5,045 bases of DNA from an uncultured Lachnospiraceae bacterium (GTDB lineage: Bacteria > Bacillota > Clostridia > Lachnospirales > Lachnospiraceae). Made by a program: the position numbers and the translations under genes. The DNA lies in contig CAJUNB010000039.1 in NCBI GenBank assembly GCA_910587635.1, forward strand, positions 1-5,045, written 5' to 3'. Positions 1 through 4,785 of this stretch are shown in pieces. The first letter of the stretch is position 1. Every line of letters starts with the position of its first letter. A model generated the notes under the pieces. The model was not told where the DNA came from, did not search any database, and was given only the letters and a program-made list of their open reading frames with translations.

Positions 1-1
1 C

Positions 2-136
2 TCTGACCCTGACCATAGATATTTCGGTAATTTACAAGGCGGACGATTGAGGCGTACTGGACGTACGCTGATTGAGGACAACGCAGAAAATTACCGAAAT
101 ATCATGGTTCAGGGCGTGTGTGCCCTTGTCCACTGA
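2..136 (+). CDS. Possible C-terminal end of an element-encoded protein (left copy, 5' end missing)
   Basis: The frame is open from the window edge to TGA at 134-136, 44 codons, and runs inward through the repeat. It includes GRTLIEDNAENYRNIM and ends QGVCALVH. The stop lies 6 bases from the inner end of the repeat, where a transposase gene could end. The only base that differs between the two copies is the third position of a glycine codon (GGC here, GGA in the right copy), which changes nothing in this frame. I do not recognise the protein family. The frame also crosses a strong palindrome, so it may be open by chance. Confidence 0.3.
   Translation, partial: SDPDHRYFGNLQGGRLRRTGRTLIEDNAENYRNIMVQGVCALVH
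7..114. repeat. Imperfect 27-bp terminal palindrome with inner hairpin (left copy)
   Basis: Bases 7-33 pair with 88-114. Both arms share the core GATATTTCGGTAATTT and an outer CCCTGA, and differ only by two single-base bulges. The loop (34-87) carries its own stem, GCGTAC (52-57) and GTACGC (63-68), around a TGGAC loop. Such a fold fits a MITE-like element, a subterminal transposase site or a structured RNA; the sequence alone does not decide. Confidence 0.85.
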
Positions 137-614
137 GGGTAAGTTCTTTTGCTTCCTTTCCAGATATGTGGTCAATCCCCATCTCCAGCATACAGAGCCG
201 CTGCCATCCCCGCTCAATCTCTTCTGCCCGGTCAGCATCACTGCCATCCGGTGTATACTTTCGGGCAAGTTTTTCAATTGCTTCCCGTTTTTCCTGCTTA
301 TCTTCCAGAATCCGTATCCGTCCAAATACAATTACACTTCTATAATAAGTCGTATATTCTTCTGGAACAATCTCATCCTGGTCGACGATGCAGAAAGAAG
401 CTTTACAATTCCGCGCAATGGCCTCCAACTTATGTCCTGTCACAGCACAGTGAAAATAAATCTTCTGACCATCGTATACATAGCTCATAGGAACTGCATA
501 AGGATAATGATCATTTCCTTCCAGAGCCAGCACCCCTGACTTGCCCCTGTATAAAACAGCATTCACTTCTTCAACAGGCAATTCCTGTTTTTTTCTTCTC
601 ATTTCCAGAAACAC
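102..614 (-). CDS. Pyridoxamine 5'-phosphate oxidase-like (NimA-like) flavoprotein, C-terminus altered by repeat
   Basis: This is a 170-residue cytoplasmic protein of the FMN-binding split-barrel group. It matches NimA-like 'pyridoxamine 5'-phosphate oxidase family' proteins of Clostridia, known or presumed flavin-dependent reductases; its own substrate cannot be read from sequence. Family landmarks are an N-terminal EMRRKKQ (4-10), HYPYAVPMSYVYDG (36-49), IYFHCAVTGHK (52-62), FCIVDQDEIVPEEYTTYYRS (74-93) and LEMGIDHISGKEA (143-155). The GTG start at 614 is preferred because GGAGGGGA lies 6 bases upstream; an ATG at 602 would be 18 bases away. It has its own promoter. Residues 158-170 (L-TLSGQGHTRPEP) are encoded by the repeat, so the native last residues and stop were replaced. 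The conserved core is intact and probably still functional. Confidence 0.88.
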   Translation of the reverse strand: MFLEMRRKKQELPVEEVNAVLYRGKSGVLALEGNDHYPYAVPMSYVYDGQKIYFHCAVTGHKLEAIARNCKASFCIVDQDEIVPEEYTTYYRSVIVFGRIRILEDKQEKREAIEKLARKYTPDGSDADRAEEIERGWQRLCMLEMGIDHISGKEAKELTLSGQGHTRPEP

Positions 615-620
615 GTAACT

Positions 621-628
621 TCCCCTCC
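621..628 (-). promoter_or_regulatory. Ribosome binding site fixing the GTG start of the flavoprotein
   Basis: The minus strand reads GGAGGGGA, then six bases, then GTG at 614. This spacing supports GTG over the downstream in-frame ATG. Confidence 0.75.
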
Positions 629-655
629 GGCACTTGTTTTTCGAACGATGATTAC

Positions 656-684
656 ATTATAGCATTATCCTCTTTTTTCTACAA
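656..684 (-). promoter_or_regulatory. Sigma-A promoter for the flavoprotein gene
   Basis: The minus strand has a perfect -10 TATAAT (656-661) preceded by TGC, making an extended -10. Seventeen bases upstream is a weak -35, TTGTAG (679-684). It lies just beyond the dehydrogenase terminator, so the flavoprotein gene is probably a separate transcription unit. Confidence 0.7.
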
Positions 685-724
685 TCATAATAAAGAAGAG
701 CCAGCCTGAAAACAGGCCGGCTCT
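685..724 (-). terminator. Rho-independent terminator after the dehydrogenase gene
   Basis: Bases 713-724 and 697-708 form a 12-bp stem (AGAGCCGGCCTG with CAGGCTGGCTCT on the minus strand, one G-U pair in RNA) around a four-base loop (709-712). A T-rich stretch (CTTCTTTATTA) follows. It begins 14 bases after the dehydrogenase stop codon. Confidence 0.85.
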
Positions 725-738
725 CCTCATATCTGAGC

Positions 739-1503
739 TTAAATACAAGTATATCCACCGTCTACAATAATATCCGTTCCTGTCGTATAGCCTGCAGCAG
801 GACTCACAAGATACAATATCGCCGGAATCAGTTCTTCCGGTGTTCCCATACGGTGCATTGGCATAAGAGGCTCCCACGCATCCTTCAGATCCTTTGGCAC
901 ATCGGCTGACATAGGAGTGGCAATATATCCGGGGCTTATGCTGTTCACACGGATACCATAATCGATCCACTCTGCCGCCAGAGACTTTGTCAGATGGATG
1001 ACTCCTGCCTTGGAAGCATTATAAGAAGCCTGCCATTGAGGGATATTGACGATTGTTCCCGACATGGAAGCCATATTTACAATTGCCCCTTTGATCTTGT
1101 TCTCAATCATTACCCGGCCCACCGCCCGGGACATGATATATTCTCCTGTGAGATTTGTATCGATTACGCTTCTCCACTCTTCAATAGATGCTTCCAGTGT
1201 CCCTTTGTGGATACAGATACCCGCATTATTAAAGAGAATATCGATTTTACCGGAGCGTTTCATAATCTCCGCAACTGCCCAGTCCACTTCCTCCTCTTTC
1301 GTCACATCGGCGCGCAGGTCATATGCCTTCCCGCCCTCTTTCGTGATCATGTCCACGGTTTCCTGGGCACCACTTCTGCTGATGATGACAATTTCTGCAC
1401 CTGCTTTTGCCAAACCGCAGGCAACTACCTGTCCAATTCCTCTGCCTGCTCCGGTGACAATGGCTGTCTTCCCATGCAATCCAAATAATTCCTCCAAATA
1501 CAT
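739..1503 (-). CDS. Classical short-chain dehydrogenase/reductase (SDR), polyol/sugar type
   Basis: A 254-residue cytoplasmic NAD(P)-dependent oxidoreductase of normal classical-SDR length, with all key motifs. These are the cofactor loop TGAGRGIG (17-24), D66 after the fourth strand region, NNAG (92-95), N117, catalytic S148, and Y161-x3-K165 (YNASK), followed by the SPGYIATPM segment. The C-terminal RMGTPEELIPAILYLVSPAA and TGTDIIVDGGYT resemble sugar/polyol dehydrogenases such as gluconate, sorbose or xylulose reductases. Arginine R43 just after the second strand favours NADP(H); that is inference. The ATG at 1503 is chosen because AAAGGGG lies 7 bases upstream and the protein begins at the usual place before LHGKTAIVTG; an in-frame GTG at 1536 has no such support. 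The ROK regulator lies directly upstream and may control it, so a sugar-catabolic role is likely. The exact substrate is unknown. Confidence 0.93.
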   Translation of the reverse strand: MYLEELFGLHGKTAIVTGAGRGIGQVVACGLAKAGAEIVIISRSGAQETVDMITKEGGKAYDLRADVTKEEEVDWAVAEIMKRSGKIDILFNNAGICIHKGTLEASIEEWRSVIDTNLTGEYIMSRAVGRVMIENKIKGAIVNMASMSGTIVNIPQWQASYNASKAGVIHLTKSLAAEWIDYGIRVNSISPGYIATPMSADVPKDLKDAWEPLMPMHRMGTPEELIPAILYLVSPAAGYTTGTDIIVDGGYTCI

Positions 1504-1510
1504 ACCCTTA

Positions 1511-1517
1511 CCCCTTT
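1511..1517 (-). promoter_or_regulatory. Ribosome binding site fixing the SDR start
   Basis: AAAGGGG on the minus strand lies seven bases before the ATG at 1503. It decides against the longer GTG start at 1536. Confidence 0.7.
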
Positions 1518-1522
1518 CTGTC

Positions 1523-1556
1523 AGTTTATTTAACACTTTATTAAATTACTTTATTA
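1523..1556. repeat. Three short AT-rich direct repeats in the SDR leader, candidate operator
   Basis: The plus strand carries ACTTTATTA exactly at 1548-1556 and 1535-1543, and a degenerate third copy AGTTTATTTA at 1523-1532. Starts are 13 and 12 bases apart. The array lies just downstream of the SDR -10 box, over the likely transcription start and early leader, where a repressor would block transcription. The last two copies also form a rough inverted repeat around CAC. The AT-rich composition raises the risk of chance repetition. Confidence 0.35.
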
Positions 1557-1563
1557 TGTTTAC

Positions 1564-1592
1564 AGTATAATACGACGGAACCCTATTGTCAA
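1564..1592 (-). promoter_or_regulatory. Strong sigma-A promoter for the SDR gene
   Basis: The minus strand shows a perfect -35 TTGACA (1587-1592), a 17-base spacer and -10 TATACT (1564-1569), one base off consensus. Transcription would start near 1557, giving a leader of about 55 bases. The -35 lies 16 bases after the ROK gene's stop codon. Confidence 0.82.
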
Positions 1593-1608
1593 TACAAATC
1601 CCGTCAGA

Positions 1609-2733
1609 TTACACACTTTTTATAAACATTTCGATGACCTGAGAAGCAGCCCCGAGAGCCGCCGCCTCGATCTGAAATGTGCATGGCCTTACAAAATCGC
1701 ACTGATCTGAAAAAATATTCCGTTCCGCTACTTTTCTGCAAACATCCCGGATATGCTTCTCCACATAGCTTCCCACATACCCGCCCAGCACAATGATACA
1801 GTCCAGAGCCATATAGATATTGTGAATCGCCATGGAAAGATAGGTAGTATAAGCATCCCATATCTCAAGTGCCCTGCCATCTTTCTCTTTCAGCCGTTCA
1901 AAGAAAAGTTCCAGCTTTCCATCCGTCTCTTCTGACAGCCGCTTTGCCGAACAATATACATCCAGGCATCCTCTTTTTCCACAATAGCATACAGGCCCGT
2001 CAGGAACGAGTGTCATATGTCCCACTTCACCGCATCTGAAATTCTGTCCGAAAATCAATTCATTCCCGCTGAAAATACCGCCTCCCACCGTATTGCTCAG
2101 GGAAAAATAAAAGAACCTCCCCGATGTATCTCCATGGATTCCTTCTGCATACGCCCCTGCATTGGCATCATTCATAAAGAAACAGGGATAGGCAAAATGG
2201 CGGCTTATTTCATGAAAGGGAATCGACTCAATATTCAATACATGAGAATAAGAGATCTCTTCTCTTTGCAGATTTACAATTCCCGGCCAGGAAATTCCGA
2301 TTCCCAGTATCCTCTCCCGATCCGCCCCGCAGTCAGTGAGAAACTGTTCCAGCTTTTGATTTATTTCATGATAGTAATCCACTTCTTTACGATAAGCCAG
2401 ATAGATTCTGTCATAACGTATAATCTCCCCCGTGAGATTCGTAAGTACAAGCCCAATATGATTTCTCGTAATATCCAGCCCCACCGCCAACTTCCTGTTG
2501 GCACATACAGTCAGCGCCTTGGCCCTCCTGCCCCCGGTAGACTGCATTTCTCCGGCCTCTTCTACCAACCTCCGCTCTATCAGTTCCTTCGTATTTTGTA
2601 TTACGGTGGGCAGACTGATCTGCAGGGCATAGGCAATATCTGGATTGGATACTCTGTCATGTTTACAAATATATCGGAAAATTCGATTTCTGTTATTTTT
2701 TTTCACTTCTATATTTGTAATGTTTTTCTTCAT
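1609..2733 (-). CDS. ROK-family transcriptional regulator
   Basis: A 374-residue protein of usual length for ROK repressors (XylR/NagC/Mlc type), which bind DNA through an N-terminal winged helix and sense a sugar or sugar derivative with a sugar-kinase-like domain. The helix-turn-helix covers about residues 14-57 (NRNRIFRYICKHDRVSNPDI onward). The ROK domain begins near 81. GIGISWPGIVN (144-154) is the sugar-site loop, NDANAGAYAE (188-197) contains D189, and EVGHM (236-240) leads into the zinc site H239, C249, C251, C256 (CYCGKRGC). LGGYVG (316-321) is the late glycine motif. The kinase phosphate loop DxGGT is replaced by DITRN (87-91), so it is a regulator and not a sugar kinase. GGAG lies seven bases before ATG and overlaps the end of nrdR. 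No terminator follows, so transcripts may run into the SDR gene, its most likely target. Confidence 0.93.
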   Translation of the reverse strand: MKKNITNIEVKKNNRNRIFRYICKHDRVSNPDIAYALQISLPTVIQNTKELIERRLVEEAGEMQSTGGRRAKALTVCANRKLAVGLDITRNHIGLVLTNLTGEIIRYDRIYLAYRKEVDYYHEINQKLEQFLTDCGADRERILGIGISWPGIVNLQREEISYSHVLNIESIPFHEISRHFAYPCFFMNDANAGAYAEGIHGDTSGRFFYFSLSNTVGGGIFSGNELIFGQNFRCGEVGHMTLVPDGPVCYCGKRGCLDVYCSAKRLSEETDGKLELFFERLKEKDGRALEIWDAYTTYLSMAIHNIYMALDCIIVLGGYVGSYVEKHIRDVCRKVAERNIFSDQCDFVRPCTFQIEAAALGAASQVIEMFIKSV

Positions 2734-2737
2734 TTTG

Positions 2738-3187
2738 TTACTCCAGCACCTTTTTTAATTCATCCAGGAAGGTGTTCACATCTTTAAATTCTCTGTAAAC
2801 AGAGGCAAACCTCACATAAGCCACTGCCTCCAGATTTTTCAGTTTATTCATGACCAGTTCCCCCACTACCTGACTGGGAATTTCTTTTTCTTCCAGATTG
2901 AATATCTCTGTCTCCACCTCGTCCACAAGCTGCGTAATCTGACTGGCACTGATCGGACGTTTATGGCAGGCACGCAAAACCCCCGCTTCAATCTTTGAAC
3001 GGTCATAAGTCTCTCTGCTGTTATCCTTTTTTACAATAATAACTGGTATCGTCTCCACCTTTTCATAGGTAGTAAAACGTTTGTCGCATTCGTCACACAT
3101 CCGGCGTCTGCGAATGGAATTGTTCTCTTCCGCCGGTCTGGAATCGATTACTCTCGTATTATCATGGCCGCAAAACGGACATTTCAT
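2738..3187 (-). CDS. nrdR: Transcriptional repressor NrdR
   Basis: A 149-residue NrdR, standard length. This zinc- and ATP/dATP-binding repressor shuts down ribonucleotide reductase genes when deoxynucleotides are plentiful. The zinc ribbon is C3-x2-C6 and C31-x2-C34 (MKCPFCGHDNTRVIDSRP; MCDECDKRFTTYE), with the basic RRRR patch at 26-29 between. An ATP-cone covers about 49-139 (VIIVKKDNSRETYDRSKI through YVRFASVYREF). The ATG at 3187 follows GAGGAGGT at five bases and the protein begins with the canonical MKCPFCG. The stop codon lies inside the ribosome binding site of the ROK gene, so the two are translationally linked. It is divergent from the YlmC/YmxH-type gene, its frequent neighbour in Clostridia. 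I did not find a convincing NrdR box in the window. Confidence 0.97.
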   Translation of the reverse strand: MKCPFCGHDNTRVIDSRPAEENNSIRRRRMCDECDKRFTTYEKVETIPVIIVKKDNSRETYDRSKIEAGVLRACHKRPISASQITQLVDEVETEIFNLEEKEIPSQVVGELVMNKLKNLEAVAYVRFASVYREFKDVNTFLDELKKVLE

Positions 3188-3192
3188 TTTTT

Positions 3193-3200
3193 ACCTCCTC
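3193..3200 (-). promoter_or_regulatory. Ribosome binding site of nrdR
   Basis: GAGGAGGT on the minus strand lies five bases before the ATG at 3187, a near-perfect anti-16S match. Confidence 0.8.
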
Positions 3201-3224
3201 TGCCACCCAGGCTGCTTTGCTCTT

Positions 3225-3253
3225 ATTATATTGGAAAAAAATCCCGGATGCAA
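3225..3253 (-). promoter_or_regulatory. Sigma-A promoter for nrdR-ROK
   Basis: The minus strand has TTGCAT (3248-3253), a 17-base spacer and a perfect TATAAT (3225-3230), about 38 bases before the nrdR start. No comparably good promoter was seen on the plus strand for the divergent gene. Confidence 0.75.
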
Positions 3254-3306
3254 CAAGCACTTTTTTGATTCTTCCGCATATTTTAAAAAAAAGGGAATGC
3301 AACACT

Positions 3307-3537
3307 ATGCTATTTTCAGATTTTCAAAAAAAAGAAGTCATTAATATCAGAAATTGTCAAAAAATCGGCAACGTAGTGGATCTGGAGTTTGACGAATGTA
3401 CCGGACAGATCTGCAAAATCATCATATCCGAAGGTTTCTGTCTGTTCAGGCTGTTTGAAAACCATTCAGACATTGTCATCTGTTATAAAGATATCAAACA
3501 GATCGGCCCCGATATCATCCTTGTAGACTTGTGCTGA
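3307..3537 (+). CDS. YlmC/YmxH-family small sporulation protein
   Basis: A 76-residue PRC-barrel-like protein. The opening MLFSDFQKKEVINI, the central VVDLEFDECTGQI (about 23-35) and the ending IKQIGPDIILVD match the YlmC/YmxH family, associated with sporulation in Bacilli and Clostridia; the biochemical role is unknown. There is no signal peptide or membrane segment. The ATG at 3307 gives the family's usual N-terminus; AAGGGA at 3291-3296 is a weak ribosome binding site ten bases upstream. It is the only confident plus-strand gene here, divergent from nrdR, and ends 11 bases from the convergent tdk stop. No hairpin terminator separates them, only a short T-run. Presence of this gene suggests a spore-former. 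A longer in-frame start at 3217 is rejected because it lies in the nrdR promoter. Confidence 0.9.
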   Translation: MLFSDFQKKEVINIRNCQKIGNVVDLEFDECTGQICKIIISEGFCLFRLFENHSDIVICYKDIKQIGPDIILVDLC

Positions 3538-3548
3538 CTATCCTGTTT

Positions 3549-4130
3549 TTATCTCTTTTCCCAATCCGGCCCCAGATTGCCTTCCAGATAATGCTTCCTG
3601 CAAAGTGCAGTGTACATGTCATTTCCCCCAAGACAGATCTGCTCTCCTTCCCGGATAATATTTCCCTCTTCGGTAAATCTGGTGGTGCAGGTAGCTCCCT
3701 GCCCACACCAGCAAACGGTCTTGATTTCTTCAATCACATCCGCCCAGGCAAGCAGCCAGGCAGAACCTTCAAAAGGCTCTCTTCTGAAATCGGTCCGAAG
3801 GCCGTAACAGATAACAGGTATATCACACTGGTCCACCACATCAATGAAAAAAGCAATGTCGCTCTTTTTACAGAACTGGGCCTCATCCACGATAATACAG
3901 TCATATTCCATGATTTTTTCCCGCGGATATTTTACAAAATCTTCTACAAAAGAGCACTCCTTCCAAAGTCCCATTCGGCTCTTAATGATGCCCTTCCCAT
4001 CTCTTGTATCCAGTTTGGGCTTTAACAGAAGCGCCTTTTTCCCCCGTTCATAATAGTTATATTCTACCATTAGCGCATTGGCCGTCTTGGAACTGCCCAT
4101 TGCCCCATGCCGGAAATATAATTTTGCCAT
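3549..4130 (-). CDS. tdk: Thymidine kinase (type II)
   Basis: A 193-residue cytoplasmic enzyme of normal length that phosphorylates thymidine to dTMP with ATP in the salvage pathway. Motifs in order: P-loop GAMGSSKT (9-16), VDEAQF (81-86) with catalytic E83, YGLRTDFRREPFEGS (109-123) as the lasso/lid that holds thymidine, and a zinc site formed by C140 and C142 with C177 and H180. The first zinc pair is C-x-C (VCWCG) rather than the more common C-x2-C; this may be a family variant. The ATG at 4130 gives the standard MAKLYF start. Its own ribosome binding signals are modest (AAGGA ten bases away, AGGG five bases away). Its start codon directly follows the stop of the small ORF at 4131-4199, so translation may be coupled. 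It is convergent with the YlmC/YmxH-type gene. Confidence 0.96.
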   Translation of the reverse strand: MAKLYFRHGAMGSSKTANALMVEYNYYERGKKALLLKPKLDTRDGKGIIKSRMGLWKECSFVEDFVKYPREKIMEYDCIIVDEAQFCKKSDIAFFIDVVDQCDIPVICYGLRTDFRREPFEGSAWLLAWADVIEEIKTVCWCGQGATCTTRFTEEGNIIREGEQICLGGNDMYTALCRKHYLEGNLGPDWEKR

Positions 4131-4199
4131 CTATGCCCTATCCTTCTCTCTTCTATGCGGAATATAATACCATGTGCTTCGCACATGACGGATGCCCAT
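4131..4199 (-). CDS. Candidate 22-residue leader peptide upstream of tdk
   Basis: A short ORF beginning MGIRHVRSTWYYIPHR and ending in a basic, charged tail (REKDRA). It has a full AAGGAGG ribosome binding site (4208-4214) eight bases before its ATG, better than that of tdk. Its TAG stop sits immediately before the tdk ATG, an arrangement typical of translational coupling. It starts 16 bases after the endonuclease stop codon. The peptide is strongly basic with a W-Y-Y run, and has no membrane segment or signal peptide. A perfect hairpin (4171-4187) lies within it. No family is recognised. It could be a regulatory leader peptide, a small protein, or a chance ORF behind the remains of another gene start. 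Confidence 0.5.
   Translation of the reverse strand: MGIRHVRSTWYYIPHRREKDRA
4162..4174 (+). repeat. 13-bp direct repeat, copy 1 (upstream of tdk)
   Basis: ATATAATACCATG here is repeated exactly at 4222-4234. This copy contains the minus-strand TGGTATTAT, a possible extended -10 for tdk without a good -35. Confidence 0.6.
4171..4187. promoter_or_regulatory. Perfect 7-bp hairpin between small ORF and tdk
   Basis: CATGTGC (4171-4177) and GCACATG (4181-4187) form a perfect stem around three bases; in minus-strand RNA the loop is GAA closed by C-G. No T-run follows, so it is not a terminator. It lies in codons 5-10 of the small ORF, and also just upstream of, and slightly overlapping, an extended -10-like TGGTATTAT on the minus strand. 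It could be an operator or an RNA element affecting tdk. Confidence 0.5.
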
Positions 4200-4207
4200 C
4201 CGGGCAG

Positions 4208-4214
4208 CCTCCTT
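4208..4214 (-). promoter_or_regulatory. Strong ribosome binding site of the small ORF
   Basis: AAGGAGG on the minus strand lies one base after the endonuclease TGA and eight bases before ATG at 4199. Nothing else nearby would use it, which is the main support for the small ORF being translated. Confidence 0.65.
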
Positions 4215-4215
4215 A

Positions 4216-4785
4216 TCATTTATATAATACCATGAATTCATTTTCTTTTGCTTCCTTTGTCAGAGAAGCCTGCTGGCCGGTTTCGCTTTTTTGAGCCACC
4301 CAGTCTGAATGATCCAGCCATCCCATTTGAATCAGTAATATTTTAGGATTGTTGTTATTTATTTTTTCAAAATTAATTGTGAGATAATAGCCCGATTTCG
4401 ATTTACCGCTATCGGATTTGGCATAGCTTCTGTTCCCATAGATCGACTTTTGAGAAGAGGTTTTCAGTTCCATGGAATAAAATTCGTTATACATGCAGAC
4501 AATATCTTTTTCTCTGCCTACTCCTTTTCGAAATCCAGATATATTTTTAGAAATATATTCAGGAATCACATCATGTAAAAGCGCCCCAGTTGCCTGTGGC
4601 GAAATACTCATCTCACTAATATACATATTTAAATAAGTATTTATCTTACCATGCAGAATACTCTGCCAGGATTTCAGACAAAAATCAACAATGTAGGGGC
4701 TGAGAGGATGCTGCCTCACAAGGGATTCCGTCACTGCACGCCAGTTTTCTACCTCGATATTTTTATATGGACTTATCATACACAT
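4216..4785 (-). CDS. ScaI-family type II restriction endonuclease
   Basis: A 189-residue protein recognised as ScaI-family by IEVENWRAVT (10-19), the block ELKTSSQKSIYGNRSYA (106-122), KSGYYLTINFEK (130-141), MGWLDHSDWVAQ (154-165) and TGQQASL (169-175). ScaI itself cuts AGTACT; the specificity of this relative is inferred. The likely PD-(D/E)xK active site is D94 (KDIV), E106 and K108 (ELK). The start at 4785 is chosen because AGGAG lies nine bases upstream; the longer ATG at 4815 lacks a ribosome site. It overlaps the methyltransferase end by 23 bases, a usual restriction-modification arrangement in which the nuclease is made from the methyltransferase message. The gene is visibly AT-richer than its neighbours, suggesting acquisition by transfer. 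No internal stop or lost catalytic residue was seen, so it appears intact although its methyltransferase is broken. Confidence 0.88.
   Translation of the reverse strand: MCMISPYKNIEVENWRAVTESLVRQHPLSPYIVDFCLKSWQSILHGKINTYLNMYISEMSISPQATGALLHDVIPEYISKNISGFRKGVGREKDIVCMYNEFYSMELKTSSQKSIYGNRSYAKSDSGKSKSGYYLTINFEKINNNNPKILLIQMGWLDHSDWVAQKSETGQQASLTKEAKENEFMVLYK
4222..4234 (+). repeat. 13-bp direct repeat, copy 2 (end of endonuclease gene)
   Basis: ATATAATACCATG here encodes, on the minus strand, M-V-L-Y near the C-terminus of the endonuclease. Exactly 60 bases separate the starts of the two copies. They could mark an insertion junction of the restriction module or a local duplication; chance is not excluded in AT-rich DNA. 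Confidence 0.6.

Larger units (their letters stand above)
1..142 (+). repeat. Left copy of a 142-bp inverted repeat, possible insertion-element end
   Basis: This stretch is the reverse complement of 4893-5034. Position x here pairs with 5035-x, and matching stops exactly at 142/4893. I count one mismatch (C at 40, T at 4995, expected G). The copy contains a large palindrome (7-114), an inner hairpin (52-68), a direct repeat GATTGAGG (45-52 and 70-77) and a second small hairpin, AGGGC/GCCCT, at 111-126. The inner edge reads TTACCCTCAGTGG on the minus strand and lies inside the 3' end of the flavoprotein gene. The outer part runs off the window start, so the full element is not seen. It could be the end of an insertion sequence, a MITE or another dispersed repeat; the family is not recognised. 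Confidence 0.93.

Noticed and set aside
45..77. GATTGAGG repeats as a CRISPR or tandem array
   Set aside because: There are only two 8-base copies, placed symmetrically around a hairpin; this is part of the element's fold.
32..331. Minus-strand ORF of 99 residues and plus-strand ORFs at 72-539, 118-345 and 149-490
   Set aside because: They lie in other frames of the flavoprotein gene and its repeat tail, have no ribosome sites, and show no family motifs.
1504..1536. Longer SDR start (GTG at 1536)
   Set aside because: No ribosome site precedes it. AAAGGGG is correctly placed for ATG at 1503, and the extra 11 residues do not fit the family.
3217..3306. N-terminal extension of the YlmC/YmxH-type gene to 3217
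   Set aside because: The extension lies in the nrdR promoter and leader and does not resemble the family, whose N-terminus begins at the ATG at 3307.
3297..3312. AACACTATGC near the YlmC/YmxH-type start as an NrdR box
   Set aside because: Only one half resembles the roughly 16-bp palindromic NrdR consensus; no second half or paired box was seen.
3535..3575. Bidirectional terminator between the convergent YlmC/YmxH-type and tdk genes
   Set aside because: There are T-runs but no inverted repeat able to form a stem.
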